DNA of 64,000 nucleotides from UBA1952 sp965246905. GTDB lineage: Bacteria > Bacteroidota > Bacteroidia > Chitinophagales > Chitinophagaceae. Both the position numbers and the translations under genes were made by a program. Position 1 is the stretch's first letter. Each line of letters opens with the position of its first letter. Below, piece by piece: positions 52,514-61,637 of this stretch. The stretch is taken from NCBI GenBank assembly GCA_965246905.1, contig CBDFFZ010000009.1, positions 62,001-126,000 on the forward strand, in the 5' to 3' direction. Under the pieces are notes generated by a model. That model was not told the origin of the DNA and did no database searches. It saw nothing but the letters and a program-made list of their open reading frames with translations.

Positions 52514-53785
52514 TCAGATTATCCAGTCCATAATAGCGTGTGCCCACTCAGGCTTATAGGGCGTTTGCAGCTTAATATAGTTGTCTGTATACCCTTCCAT
52601 CATCGTGTCATGCTGCGCGCGCTCCCAGAGCACTTTTCGGGTCTGCCCTACATGTTGCGCATTGAAGTATTGCTGCTTCTGGTACGAAAGCTGCCGTAAG
52701 GCTTTATTACGCTCATTACGTATTTGCACCGGTACTACAGGCTCCATACCTGCCGCAAGTGTATTGGCGCGCTCAGAATAGGTGAATACGTGAAAATAAG
52801 TAACATCAAGGTTGTGCAGGAAATCAAAAGTATCTTTAAAATCGGCGTCCGTTTCGCCGGGGAAGCCTACTATTACATCTACGCCAATACTGCAATGCGG
52901 CATCAGCGCTTTTATCTGTGCTACCCTTTCGGTGTACAGTTCCCGCCTGTAGCGGCGGCGCATCGCGGCCAGAATTTTATTGTTGCCGCTCTGCAGCGGG
53001 ATGTGAAAGTGCGGCATGAACTTTCTGGACCCGGCAACGAATGCGATGATCTCAGGGCTTAGCAGGTTGGGCTCTATGGAGGAAATTCGGTACCGCTCAA
53101 TGCCGTCCACCCTATCCAGCGCCTGTACCAGCTCATAAAAATTTTCTTCGTGCAGCTTGCCGCCATTGCTCCCTTTGCCAAAATCGCCGAGGTTGATGCC
53201 GGTTAGTACAATTTCTTTGGTGCCGCCTGCGGCTAATTCCTGCACGTTGCTGAGAACCCCCTGTATGCTGTCGCTGCGGCTGTGGCCTCTTGCAAGCGGA
53301 ATGGTACAGAAGGAGCAATTGTAATCGCACCCATCCTGCACTTTCAGAAACGTGCGGGTGCGGTCGGCAAGACTATAAGAGGCATGAAAGCCCTGTACGT
53401 CTTCAATATCGCAAGAGCAGATGCGGGCGCTATCACCTTTGGTAAGTGTTTTTAAATGTGTGGCAAGCTGGAATTTTTCTGCTGCCCCGAGCACAAGATC
53501 AACGCCTTCAATAGCTGCTATTTCTACAGGCTTTAGTTGTGCATAGCAACCTGTAATCACCACAAAGGCTTCCGGTGCACGGCGCTGAATACGGCGTACG
53601 AGCATCCTGCACTCCTTATCGGCATTGTCGGTTACAGAGCAGGTGTTAATCACATATACATCTGCCGTTTCGTCAAAATTCTTTTTTACGAATCCTTCTG
53701 CTTCCAATTGGCGGCTAAGGGTAGATGTTTCCGAATAATTGAGCTTGCAGCCGAGTGTATGAAAGGCTACGGTGCGGGATTGCAT
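52514..53785 (-). CDS. mtaB: tRNA t6A37 methylthiotransferase MtaB
   Basis: A 423-residue radical-SAM methylthiotransferase. The N-terminal iron-sulfur cluster is held by Cys in TLGCKLNYSETS, NTCSVTDNADKEC and TGCYAQLKP; the radical-SAM cluster by CDYNCSFCTIPLARG. Other marks are EIVLTGINLGDFG and IGVDVIVGFPGETD. It adds a methylthio group to t6A at position 37 of ANN-reading tRNAs, aiding accurate decoding. First core gene right of the tRNA. Confidence 0.95.
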   Translation of the reverse strand: MQSRTVAFHTLGCKLNYSETSTLSRQLEAEGFVKKNFDETADVYVINTCSVTDNADKECRMLVRRIQRRAPEAFVVITGCYAQLKPVEIAAIEGVDLVLGAAEKFQLATHLKTLTKGDSARICSCDIEDVQGFHASYSLADRTRTFLKVQDGCDYNCSFCTIPLARGHSRSDSIQGVLSNVQELAAGGTKEIVLTGINLGDFGKGSNGGKLHEENFYELVQALDRVDGIERYRISSIEPNLLSPEIIAFVAGSRKFMPHFHIPLQSGNNKILAAMRRRYRRELYTERVAQIKALMPHCSIGVDVIVGFPGETDADFKDTFDFLHNLDVTYFHVFTYSERANTLAAGMEPVVPVQIRNERNKALRQLSYQKQQYFNAQHVGQTRKVLWERAQHDTMMEGYTDNYIKLQTPYKPEWAHAIMDWII

Positions 53786-54005
53786 AGCGGCGAAATTACG
53801 GTAGAATTGTTGGATGCTTTGCGTTGGATGTTGTTGGAAGCTTCGCGTTGGATGCGATTGGAATCCTGTTAATCATTTTTAATCATGATAAAATCATAGT
53901 TCAGACAATTGCGGCAAACCAGGAAAAGCCAAATAGAAATGTTCAGACGAACGGTGCCAACGCCACGACTGGTTCATAGCAATCCTTCCGCCGGGACAAT
54001 AATAT

Positions 54006-54037
54006 AAAAACGCAGCCCTGAATGGAGCTGCGTTTTT
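54006..54037 (-). terminator. Terminator after the outer-membrane protein cluster
   Basis: Stem AAAAACGCAGC / GCTGCGTTTTT with a 10-base loop and T-runs both ways, 20 bases past the stop of the 54057 gene. Confidence 0.8.
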
Positions 54038-54056
54038 GGAAAGAATCATATTTATT

Positions 54057-54941
54057 TTAGAAACGGTAGCCAATCTTAAAGCTGAATTGTACCATCGGCT
54101 CGCTATCAAAGGTGCTGGAATTGTAGTTGTTGTAGCGGTTCTCATCATTATAATAAGAAAAGCCGAGGCCGAGCTCTAAGCCTAAATAGAGGTTTTTGGT
54201 TGGCTGAAAGTTGAGCGAGTTGTTCACCAGGAGGCCGGCCTTGAAAACATTTTCTTCGCGGTAGTTCGTATAGGTGTAATTGTAATCATACACATTCTTT
54301 GTGCCAAATCCCAACGCTGCTGCAATGCCAACGCCATACGCTACCCTGCGGTTACTGCCTGTAGGGTAGATCTTTATTCCAGGGTAAAAATAAGAGAATG
54401 CCCTTGTTTTACGATCATTATAATTGCTATTATTATCTTCATAAAATACCATTGCAAAGGGCAGTACCAAGCTGATAATGTTCTTTTTATCGATCACGCG
54501 CTCGTATTGCAGCCCAAAGCCTGCTGCGCTTTCATTGGCCATCTGGATCGGCGCTACGGAAAGAATATTCTTACCGTATTTTTCTGTGGACAGCCCGAAA
54601 CGATGACGGGAGCCTTCTTCGCGGTCCCTGTCTCGGCGGTCATAACGATCGCGGCGGTCATAGCGGCCCCGGCGGTCATCGTTATCGTCCATATCGGCAT
54701 CATCAATTTCTTCCTGCGAGCCATTGGCATATTTGATACTCTGCACTTTGTTTTTGGAAATGATAAAGTCGGGGCCGTCCGGGTTATCCCACTTCTTGTA
54801 GGTTACCGTCCTGGTGGATACTTCTTTAACTTTTGCCCTGATTGTCTCACCATCGCGGAGCGTGATGCGATCCTGCGCTGAAGCAGTGATAGCTGTGGCA
54901 AGAGCCAGGAAACTTGTAGCGATAAGGTGCTTGAATGTCAT
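54057..54941 (-). CDS. Outer-membrane beta-barrel-like protein, copy 3
   Basis: A 294-residue protein from ATG 54941, giving signal peptide TFKHLIATSFLALATAITAS cut before AQDRI; the upstream extension to 55076 is not signal-like. After it a small domain (DRITLRDGETIRAKVKEV, VTYKKWDNPDGP) resembles the one in the 55744 protein. A very charged Arg/Asp repeat follows (RRGRYDRRDRYDRRDRDR). The last ~190 residues look like an outer-membrane barrel ending in Phe (VQFSFKIGYRF). Function unknown. Last gene of a three-gene cluster. Confidence 0.65.
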   Translation of the reverse strand: MTFKHLIATSFLALATAITASAQDRITLRDGETIRAKVKEVSTRTVTYKKWDNPDGPDFIISKNKVQSIKYANGSQEEIDDADMDDNDDRRGRYDRRDRYDRRDRDREEGSRHRFGLSTEKYGKNILSVAPIQMANESAAGFGLQYERVIDKKNIISLVLPFAMVFYEDNNSNYNDRKTRAFSYFYPGIKIYPTGSNRRVAYGVGIAAALGFGTKNVYDYNYTYTNYREENVFKAGLLVNNSLNFQPTKNLYLGLELGLGFSYYNDENRYNNYNSSTFDSEPMVQFSFKIGYRF

Positions 54942-55039
54942 TGTGGTGTTGTGTTTTGTTTTGATACAGGGTAAACGTGCCGGGGAAAGAATATATTGCT
55001 CCATATGACGGTCAATGTACTCAAAACATTGGGTAACGC

Positions 55040-55726
55040 TTAAAATCTGCCGCCAAAACGGATACCGGCCTGGCAAAAGAACCTGGAATTGTAGGTACTA
55101 TTTGGGAAGGTAGTGCCCACGCTTATATGAATGCCGAATATAAAGGCGCGGCGCTGGAAGTTGAGGTTATTATCCAGGATAATGCCAGAGGTAAAGCTAT
55201 TAAATACCTCATCGCGGCGCCGCTGATAGTTATAGATACGCTCAGAAAGGTTGCCGAGTAAAATGGATGGCCCAACGGCATAATCAAATCCGTGGCGTGC
55301 GCCGGCCACATGCACCTGCACGCCGGGCGTGGTGTAATAGAAGCGCCCGTCATTGCTATCGCCAAACCAATCGCGCGCGCCATATGCAAAGTAAGTGGGT
55401 ACCTGGATACCAATGATCTGCTCAGGGCCGAAAAGGCGCTCATACGTAAAGCCAAACGCATAGCAGCCATAGCTGTTTACCACGGTAAGATTTACGGGTG
55501 AGCCTGTTAAAACATTGTTGCAGGTAGGAGTACTGCGGGCGCGGCTATGGCCATAATGGCGACTATGATCATGCGGAGATGCTGCAGAAGGCGCGTCCTC
55601 TGCCAGATACTTATTTGTAAGGCTGATGTGGGTGTTTTTTGCGAGAAGCGCAGGTGCTACAGTTTGCTGGGCATGCAGGCCGCCGATAGTGAGGCAAAGC
55701 GCCAAGATGGAAATCAGGTTTTTCAT
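55040..55726 (-). CDS. Outer-membrane beta-barrel-like protein, copy 2
   Basis: A 228-residue protein from ATG 55726 with signal peptide MKNLISILALCLTIGGLHA. It lacks the small N-terminal domain of its two neighbours and has a His/Ser/Arg-rich linker (SPHDHSRHYGHSRARS) instead. The barrel part (FGFTYERLFGPEQIIGIQVP, GIILDNNLNFQRRAFIFGI) lines up with them and ends in Phe (AGIRFGGRF). Probably arose by tandem duplication. Confidence 0.65.
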   Translation of the reverse strand: MKNLISILALCLTIGGLHAQQTVAPALLAKNTHISLTNKYLAEDAPSAASPHDHSRHYGHSRARSTPTCNNVLTGSPVNLTVVNSYGCYAFGFTYERLFGPEQIIGIQVPTYFAYGARDWFGDSNDGRFYYTTPGVQVHVAGARHGFDYAVGPSILLGNLSERIYNYQRRRDEVFNSFTSGIILDNNLNFQRRAFIFGIHISVGTTFPNSTYNSRFFCQAGIRFGGRF

Positions 55727-55743
55727 CAGGAAGTATTTCCAGG

Positions 55744-56523
55744 TTAAAATTTGCGGCCAAGCTTCAGTCCGATCTGGACCATCCATTTGCCATCTTTGCC
55801 ATAATCACCCAATATAGGGCCAAACGCAGTATGTACACCAAAAGCGATCTTGCGTTTGGTGATGAGCGTGAAATCGTTATCGAGAGTAATGGCGGTAAAG
55901 AGAAAATTCTGTACATTAAATTCTGGGCGCTGGCTCCCGCCTGAAACAACCGGGTAAGCGGACGATGTATTTACATTACCAAACACTACGGATACACCAC
56001 TGGCGAGATCTACTTTACCTTCAGGCTTCAGCCAGTGAAAGCGGATACCCGGAGCCGTATAGTAAGTTTCTGCCTTATCATAGGGAATATTTTGGTTTGT
56101 CCCATCGCCCGTATTGGTTACTGCAATACCCAAATAAAAGGGTACATGTATGGATATCAGGTGCCGCTCGCCGATAAAGCGCTCATAATCGAGCCCTATT
56201 CCAAGGCCTGTCAGTTTTCCAAATACAAGAATATTCAGCGGCGCGATGGTAAGCACATTATTGGCTTCGCCAGCGGTTTGCTTATTCCGGGAATCTTTAA
56301 AAACCACTTCGCGGCCACGCTCATAAACGATCTTCTCAGCTTTTGATTTATTCACGGATCGCATGGGGGCGCCCGGTTTAGAATAATAAATAAGCCCGCT
56401 GGTAATTTTTTTAACATGCACTTCCAGTGTGCGGCCATCTTTCAGGTAAATAACATCCTGCGCCACGGCAAGCATTGGAAGGCAGAGTAGTAATAACGGG
56501 AGTACAAACCGGAGGGATCTCAT
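55744..56523 (-). CDS. Outer-membrane beta-barrel-like protein, copy 1
   Basis: A 259-residue protein from ATG 56523 (RSLRFVLPLLLLCLPMLAVA signal); ATG 56535 would add four residues. An N-terminal domain DVIYLKDGRTLEVHVKKI matches that of the 54057 protein. The barrel part has NVLTIAPLNILVFGKLTGLG and YERFIGERHLISIHVPFYLG and ends IGLKLGRKF. The three genes share direction and short gaps, so they are likely one operon. Confidence 0.65.
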   Translation of the reverse strand: MRSLRFVLPLLLLCLPMLAVAQDVIYLKDGRTLEVHVKKITSGLIYYSKPGAPMRSVNKSKAEKIVYERGREVVFKDSRNKQTAGEANNVLTIAPLNILVFGKLTGLGIGLDYERFIGERHLISIHVPFYLGIAVTNTGDGTNQNIPYDKAETYYTAPGIRFHWLKPEGKVDLASGVSVVFGNVNTSSAYPVVSGGSQRPEFNVQNFLFTAITLDNDFTLITKRKIAFGVHTAFGPILGDYGKDGKWMVQIGLKLGRKF

Positions 56524-56675
56524 AGAATAAGCCATAAGGGCACATATTTTAATGGTAGCCCCGCAAGTTACCGTAAAGATTTTTTTTAAGGAATTGCATT
56601 ACCTGCGCGCGCAAGCCATTAGGCAATTCTTTCTATGACGTTTACCGAAAGAAAAACATTGGGTACAGCAGTGCT

Positions 56676-57848
56676 TTAATGATAGTTGAACACTCCGTAT
56701 TCACTTTTAATAACAACTTCCTTTTCAGCTGCATCCTCAACAAAACCACTTATCTGTGCATCTATGCCAAAGCTTTTGGAGATGGATACAATACTTTCAG
56801 CGGTAGCCTCATCTGTATAAATTTCGAGGCGTTGCCCCATATTAAAGACTTGGTACATTTCTTTCCAATCTGTACCTGCGCTTTCCTGGATGAGCTTAAA
56901 GAGCGTTGGCACAGGTAGCAGGTTATCTTTTACCACACGCAACGGCTTTGGCAGGTAATGCAGGATCTTGGTTTGCCCGCCGCCACTGCAATGGATGATG
57001 CCGTGAATCGCAGCACGATGCTGCTCCAGAACTTTTAAAATTACCGGCGCGTAGGTGCGTGTAGGCGAAAGCAAGAGCCTGCCAATATCGAGGCCGGTTT
57101 CTGTAGGATCAGTGAGCTTATATTTCCCATTGTACACCACTTCATCCGGCAGCGCAGGATCTACGCTTTCGGGATATTTTTCCTTATAGCTTTTATGGAG
57201 CAGCTCATGGCGTGCACTGGTGAGGCCATTACTGCCCATGCCGCTGTTATATTCATCTTCATAGCTTGCCTGCCCGTAAGATGCGAGCGAAACGATTACA
57301 TCGCCCACTGCCAGTTGATCGGTAGTTATGAGTTTATCGCGGCGCATACGGCAGGCCATCGTGCCATCTACAATTACTGTGCGTACCACATCGCCTACAT
57401 CCGCAGTTTCGCCACCCATCAGGTGTACTTCTACGCCATACGCCCGCAATTTTTCAAAATAAGCCTGTGTGCCGTTTATAAGCTCAGAAATCACCTCGCC
57501 TGTAATCAGGTTTTTATTCCGGCCAATGGTGGATGAGTAGGTAAACGGACCAGTAGCACCAACGCAGAGCATGTCGTCGATATTCATCACAATGCTATCT
57601 ATGGCAATGCCGGCCCATACATTCAGATCGCCCGTCTCCTTCCAATACAGATAAGCGAGACTTGATTTTGTGCCTGCGCCATCTGCGTGCATCAGGTTGC
57701 ACCAGGCATCATCGCCGCCCCAGAAATCTTCATATATCTTGCAGAAGGCTTTAGGATAAAGCCCATGATCGAGCTTTTGGATTGCCTGATGCACATCTTC
57801 TTTCTGGGCGGATACGCCGCGCTGGCTGTATCGGTTGGTGGTGGACAT
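56676..57848 (-). CDS. purM: Phosphoribosylformylglycinamidine cyclo-ligase (AIR synthase)
   Basis: A 390-residue PurM, somewhat longer than the ~345 of E. coli but usual for Bacteroidota. Marks are YSQRGVSAQKEDVHQAI, NLMHADGAGTKSSLAYLYW, DDMLCVGATGPFTYSSTIGR and VEVHLMGGETADVGDVVRT. It closes the imidazole ring in the fifth step of purine synthesis with ATP. It is a single gene here; no other pur genes are nearby. Confidence 0.95.
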   Translation of the reverse strand: MSTTNRYSQRGVSAQKEDVHQAIQKLDHGLYPKAFCKIYEDFWGGDDAWCNLMHADGAGTKSSLAYLYWKETGDLNVWAGIAIDSIVMNIDDMLCVGATGPFTYSSTIGRNKNLITGEVISELINGTQAYFEKLRAYGVEVHLMGGETADVGDVVRTVIVDGTMACRMRRDKLITTDQLAVGDVIVSLASYGQASYEDEYNSGMGSNGLTSARHELLHKSYKEKYPESVDPALPDEVVYNGKYKLTDPTETGLDIGRLLLSPTRTYAPVILKVLEQHRAAIHGIIHCSGGGQTKILHYLPKPLRVVKDNLLPVPTLFKLIQESAGTDWKEMYQVFNMGQRLEIYTDEATAESIVSISKSFGIDAQISGFVEDAAEKEVVIKSEYGVFNYH

Positions 57849-58181
57849 TTCTTTTTACTTTCCGGCGGTTAGGAATGGACGTAAAGGTAAGGCCGATTCC
57901 TTTGCTGCTTGTTTATGGGCGCTAACTGCTTACTTTTTATCCCGCAGATCAAATTGAACAAATTACATCGCGGCTTTTTCTAAAAAATTGAAATTGTTAG
58001 CTTCGTATTGTTTTGTCTTCTGTCCCCGGGCTAAAGCCACGGGGTTAAGGAGGTCTGGTTATTGGCTAAAGCCGAAGAAATACAAAACTATATGAAGCTA
58101 ATAATGCCAAAAGATTTAATATTTTCGTAGATAATAATTTCCGGTTAATGCCGTTGCTATAGGGAAACTAATTTTTTAGCA
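57849..58181. other. Divergent intergenic region
   Basis: About 330 bases between leftward purM and the rightward lipoprotein. GGCTAAAGCCACGG and GGCTAAAGCCGAAG words near 58028 and 58065 are small repeats. No gene seen. Confidence 0.35.
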
Positions 58182-58631
58182 ATGAAAGCAAACCGGATCC
58201 TCACCGCTACCCTCTTTTTGCTGCTATTCGTAGCATGCCGTAATGATGATACCGAAGCTACAAATGCTTTAGCGCCAACTCAGCAGGTAATTTTTAGTGG
58301 CAATAAGCAGGCACCGCACATTGCCTTAGATAGCTTTCAGCGCAATGTAGTAGCCAATATTCCTGCCGGCAGTACGGAAAAGCATTCCTATAAAAATGCT
58401 TATACGCTGCACCGCGGTAAAGATTCAATAACCGTGAGCGGAGTCCTTTTTACCGAAGGCGAAAATAAAACGCTTACTTCTTACCGCTATTATTTTAAAG
58501 CATCCGGAAAGTATTGCTATGCTTATCTGAAGCAGCAGTATATAGATGGAGCGAATTCAAAGGGAACGCAACAATTGCAGAGCCGCGAGGCAGGGTATCA
58601 TTTGCATTTTATAGATGGTATAGCAGGCTAA
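58182..58631 (+). CDS. Unknown lipoprotein, 149 residues
   Basis: Starts MKANRILTATLFLLLFVAC, a lipoprotein signal with the lipid Cys at 19. The mature part is soluble with beta-strand character (YTLHRGKDSITVSGVLFTEG, LTSYRYYFKASGKYCYAYLK). No family recognised. Probably periplasmic face of a membrane. Confidence 0.7.
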   Translation: MKANRILTATLFLLLFVACRNDDTEATNALAPTQQVIFSGNKQAPHIALDSFQRNVVANIPAGSTEKHSYKNAYTLHRGKDSITVSGVLFTEGENKTLTSYRYYFKASGKYCYAYLKQQYIDGANSKGTQQLQSREAGYHLHFIDGIAG

Positions 58632-58646
58632 GCTACCAGATAAGGC

Positions 58647-59249
58647 TTAATCCCCGAAAAACTCCGCCAGCTTTTGGCCCAAAGAAATCTTTGCCTCCGG
58701 CCATTCATTATCCAGCATACTGAATACAACAGTATCGCGCACATTTCCATCCGGCATGATCCGGTCTTTACGCAGGATACCTTCGAATACGCCGCCAATC
58801 TTCTGGATGGCAGCCTGCGAGCGCTGGTTGGTATCGCGGGTTTTTAGCTGTACCCGGTTCAGCAGCAGCGTTTCAAAACAGTAAGTTAGCAGCAGCAGCT
58901 TGCATTCCAGGTTATGGCCTTTGCCCCATACTTCCGGGCTGTACCACGTCCACCCGATCTCCAGCTTCCGGTGCTCCGGCGCAATCTCCATAAGGCGTGT
59001 GCTGCCAATAATTTTACCTGTGCTTTTATCTATAACGGCAAAAGGATATTGGGTGCCCGCCGCACGGTGCAGGAGCGCATTGCGCAGCTCTGTTTGAAGT
59101 TTTTTAGGATCTGTACCATCAATAGGCAGGTTTGTCCAGATGCGGGCATCGCTTCCAATGGCCATCAGCTCATTAAAATGATGCTCGCCAAGCGGGAGCA
59201 GGCTTACCAACCGGCCTTCGAGTGTTAGTGGGTGCTCGATACGAAACAT
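58647..59249 (-). CDS. GNAT-family N-acetyltransferase
   Basis: A 200-residue RimJ/RimL-type acetyltransferase from ATG 59249 (MFRIEHPLTLEGRLVSLLPL); the frame extends to 59357 without support. Acetyl-CoA binding elements are IGSTRLMEIAPEHRKLEIGW and WGKGHNLECKLLLLTYCFE, then LKTRDTNQRSQAAIQKIGGV. It probably acetylates an N-terminus or small molecule; substrate unknown. Confidence 0.85.
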   Translation of the reverse strand: MFRIEHPLTLEGRLVSLLPLGEHHFNELMAIGSDARIWTNLPIDGTDPKKLQTELRNALLHRAAGTQYPFAVIDKSTGKIIGSTRLMEIAPEHRKLEIGWTWYSPEVWGKGHNLECKLLLLTYCFETLLLNRVQLKTRDTNQRSQAAIQKIGGVFEGILRKDRIMPDGNVRDTVVFSMLDNEWPEAKISLGQKLAEFFGD

Positions 59250-59259
59250 AAGCTCCGGT

Positions 59260-60018
59260 TTAAGCCGCAATTGCGGGCTTTTGGTAAAGCTTACTTTTAA
59301 TGAGCCCCCATTTATGCAGTCGGTGCGTAAGTGATACCCGCAGCACGCCCATGCCATACTTCATGCTCCGGCTGAAATTAATGCTGGAGGCTTCCTCGAA
59401 ATACTTGGTAGGGCAGGTTACTTCGCCTATGTCGAAGCCATTCATAAATATCTGTGAGATCATCTCATTATCAAATACAAAATCATCGCTATTGTGCGTA
59501 AAGTCTATGGAGCGGATTACCTCAGCGGTAAACCCGCGATAGCCGGTATGGTACTCACTGAGCTTCTCATTGAGCAAAATGTTTTCAAACAGCGTAAGGA
59601 AGCGGTTGAAGATGTATTTATAAATGGGCATGCCGCCTTTCAGCGCACCTTTTCCTAAAATCCGTGAAGCAAAAACCACAGGGTACAGCCCGTTGGCCAT
59701 AATCGACGACATAGCCATTACCAGCAGGGGCGTATATTGATAATCCGGGTGCAGCATGATCACAATATCCGCATTAAGCTCCAAAGCCTTTGCGTAGCAG
59801 CTTTTCTGGTTGCCGCCATAGCCTCGGTTTATCTCGTGCTGCACGATATGCTTTATGCCCAGGCGTTGTGCTTCGGCTACTGTATTGTCCGGGCTTTTAT
59901 CATCTACAAGCACTACCTCATCCACAATATCAAAGGGAATCTCGCGATACGTACGCTCTAAGGTAGCGGCAGCGCGGTATGCAGGTAGAACGATTACGAT
60001 TTTTTTACCGTTGAGCAT
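59260..60018 (-). CDS. Family 2 glycosyltransferase, DPM1-like
   Basis: A 252-residue cytoplasmic GT2 from ATG 60018 (MLNGKKIVIVLPAYRAAATL). Marks are VVLVDDKSPDNTVAEAQRLG, NRGYGGNQKSCYAKALE and the metal-binding MLHPDYQY, where the typical Asp-x-Asp is His-Pro-Asp. SEYHTGYRGFTAEVI lies in the acceptor region. It lacks membrane anchors. It probably moves a sugar to a lipid or polysaccharide acceptor. Overlaps nothing; 10 bases from the GNAT gene. Confidence 0.88.
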   Translation of the reverse strand: MLNGKKIVIVLPAYRAAATLERTYREIPFDIVDEVVLVDDKSPDNTVAEAQRLGIKHIVQHEINRGYGGNQKSCYAKALELNADIVIMLHPDYQYTPLLVMAMSSIMANGLYPVVFASRILGKGALKGGMPIYKYIFNRFLTLFENILLNEKLSEYHTGYRGFTAEVIRSIDFTHNSDDFVFDNEMISQIFMNGFDIGEVTCPTKYFEEASSINFSRSMKYGMGVLRVSLTHRLHKWGLIKSKLYQKPAIAA

Positions 60019-60122
60019 TTTCTTTGAGCCGAATTGGTATTTGGAATTGAGCAAGCAATAAGAGGGTACGAAGATAATATCCTTACGAAGGCATTTACAA
60101 CCTTTTGCCTATGCGGAAAGCG

Positions 60123-60575
60123 CTATACGATTTTCATACTGGTTATAACCAGGTTGCTGGCTGCCTTAGCCAAAAGCGCGCCTTCGGCATTTCTTACTTC
60201 GCATTCCGCATGAATTATTTTTTTGCCTGCGCGGATGATTTTTGCCGTTGCTGTCATCTTTTCTCCAACCTTAATACCATACAGGAAATCAACGTTGAGA
60301 TTGAGTGAAGTATAATGTCCTTCCATTTCGAGGCTCACTACGGCCCATCCTATTACCTCATCAATTACCAGACTCATCATGCCTCCGTGAATATGCCCGT
60401 ATGGGTTGGTCATTTCTTTTTTTACCGTCAGCGATATAGCAGCTTCCCCTTTACTGATCGCCTCCAGCGTAAAGCCCAGCCAGTTGCCTGCCGGCGAGCG
60501 TGCATCCGTTACCAGCCTGCCAAGATACTTTTCAGAGATGCGCGCTACCAGCGATTGTGATCCGGACTCTTTCAT
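60123..60575 (-). CDS. PaaI-like hotdog thioesterase
   Basis: A 150-residue hotdog-fold protein from ATG 60575 (MKESGSQSLVARISEKYLGR). The family signature is NPYGHIHGGMMSLVIDEVIG, with the helix entry HGG typical for acyl-CoA thioesterases, and YTSLNLNVDFLYGIKVGEKM later. Substrate probably an acyl- or aryl-CoA. It lies divergent from oxyR, with 105 bases between starts. Confidence 0.85.
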   Translation of the reverse strand: MKESGSQSLVARISEKYLGRLVTDARSPAGNWLGFTLEAISKGEAAISLTVKKEMTNPYGHIHGGMMSLVIDEVIGWAVVSLEMEGHYTSLNLNVDFLYGIKVGEKMTATAKIIRAGKKIIHAECEVRNAEGALLAKAASNLVITSMKIV

Positions 60576-60680
60576 AGACCTTACCTTTAAAATTGCGCGG
60601 CAAAAGTAAGGCATTGCCGCATGTTTGCTAAAGATGTGCGCATAGACTACGTTTGCTGTACAAATCCGTATTTTATCACC

Positions 60681-61637
60681 ATGACCATTACCCAACTTGA
60701 GTACGTTGTGGCCGTAGCCACCTACCGGAGCTTTGTAGCTGCCGCCGAGAAGTGCTTTGTAACGCAGCCAACGCTCAGCATGCAAATCCAGAAGCTGGAA
60801 GATGAGCTGGATATTAAATTATTCGACCGCAATAAGCACCCGATTGCCGTTACTGAGATCGGGGAAACGATTGTGGCGCAGGCACGTATTGCACTGGCGC
60901 AATGCGAGAAGATCGGTGACCTGATACAGCAGCAGAAAAATGTGCTGGCCGGGAAGTTCCGTATAGCGGTGATCCCTACGGTAGCGCCCTATATTTTACC
61001 GGGGCTGCTGGATAAATATGCGGCTACTTACCCGGAAGTACACTTGGTAGTGCAGGAGATGGAAACCGGAGCCATTGTAAAGGCGCTGCGCAATAATGAG
61101 ATCGATGCCGGCTTGCTGAGCACACCGCTCGAAGAGAATGGCATCAAAGAATATCCGCTTTTCCAGGAGCCATTCGTAGCCTACTTTTCAGAAAGTGACA
61201 AGGCGCTGAAGAAGCGGCTCATCTCGCCGGATGATGTGGACTTAGAGCGCATCTGGTTTCTTAGCGAAGGGCACTGTATGCGCAACCAGATCATCAATCT
61301 CTGCTCCGACCAGATACGCAAGATACAGGAGAACAAGCCGTACCGCTACGAAAGCAGCAATGTAGAAACGCTGCGCAAAATGGTGGATAAAAACGGCGGA
61401 CTAACCATCCTGCCGGAGCTCGCTACTTCAGAATTTGTGGAAGACCAGATGGAGCGCATCCGCTATTTTCAAGACCCTGAGCCGGTGCGTGAAGTGAGCC
61501 TTGTAACTAACGCGCATTTTGTACGGGCCGCGCTGCTGCAAAGCCTGATGGATGAAATACTGAAGCTGGTGCCGGAGAAAATGCGGGTACAGAAAAAAAC
61601 GCGGAAAGTATTGCGCATCCAGAGTGCTAAGCTTTAG
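60681..61637 (+). CDS. oxyR: Hydrogen peroxide sensor OxyR (LysR family)
   Basis: A 318-residue LysR regulator from ATG 60681. The N-terminal winged HTH reads TQLEYVVAVATYRSFVAAAE and TQPTLSMQIQKLEDELDIKL. In the sensor domain SEGHCMRNQIINLCSDQ places two Cys nine residues apart, as the peroxide-sensing C199 and C208 of E. coli OxyR. On oxidation these form a disulfide and the protein activates catalase and peroxidase genes. Its 3' end overlaps the convergent methyltransferase gene by 11 bases. Confidence 0.93.
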   Translation: MTITQLEYVVAVATYRSFVAAAEKCFVTQPTLSMQIQKLEDELDIKLFDRNKHPIAVTEIGETIVAQARIALAQCEKIGDLIQQQKNVLAGKFRIAVIPTVAPYILPGLLDKYAATYPEVHLVVQEMETGAIVKALRNNEIDAGLLSTPLEENGIKEYPLFQEPFVAYFSESDKALKKRLISPDDVDLERIWFLSEGHCMRNQIINLCSDQIRKIQENKPYRYESSNVETLRKMVDKNGGLTILPELATSEFVEDQMERIRYFQDPEPVREVSLVTNAHFVRAALLQSLMDEILKLVPEKMRVQKKTRKVLRIQSAKL

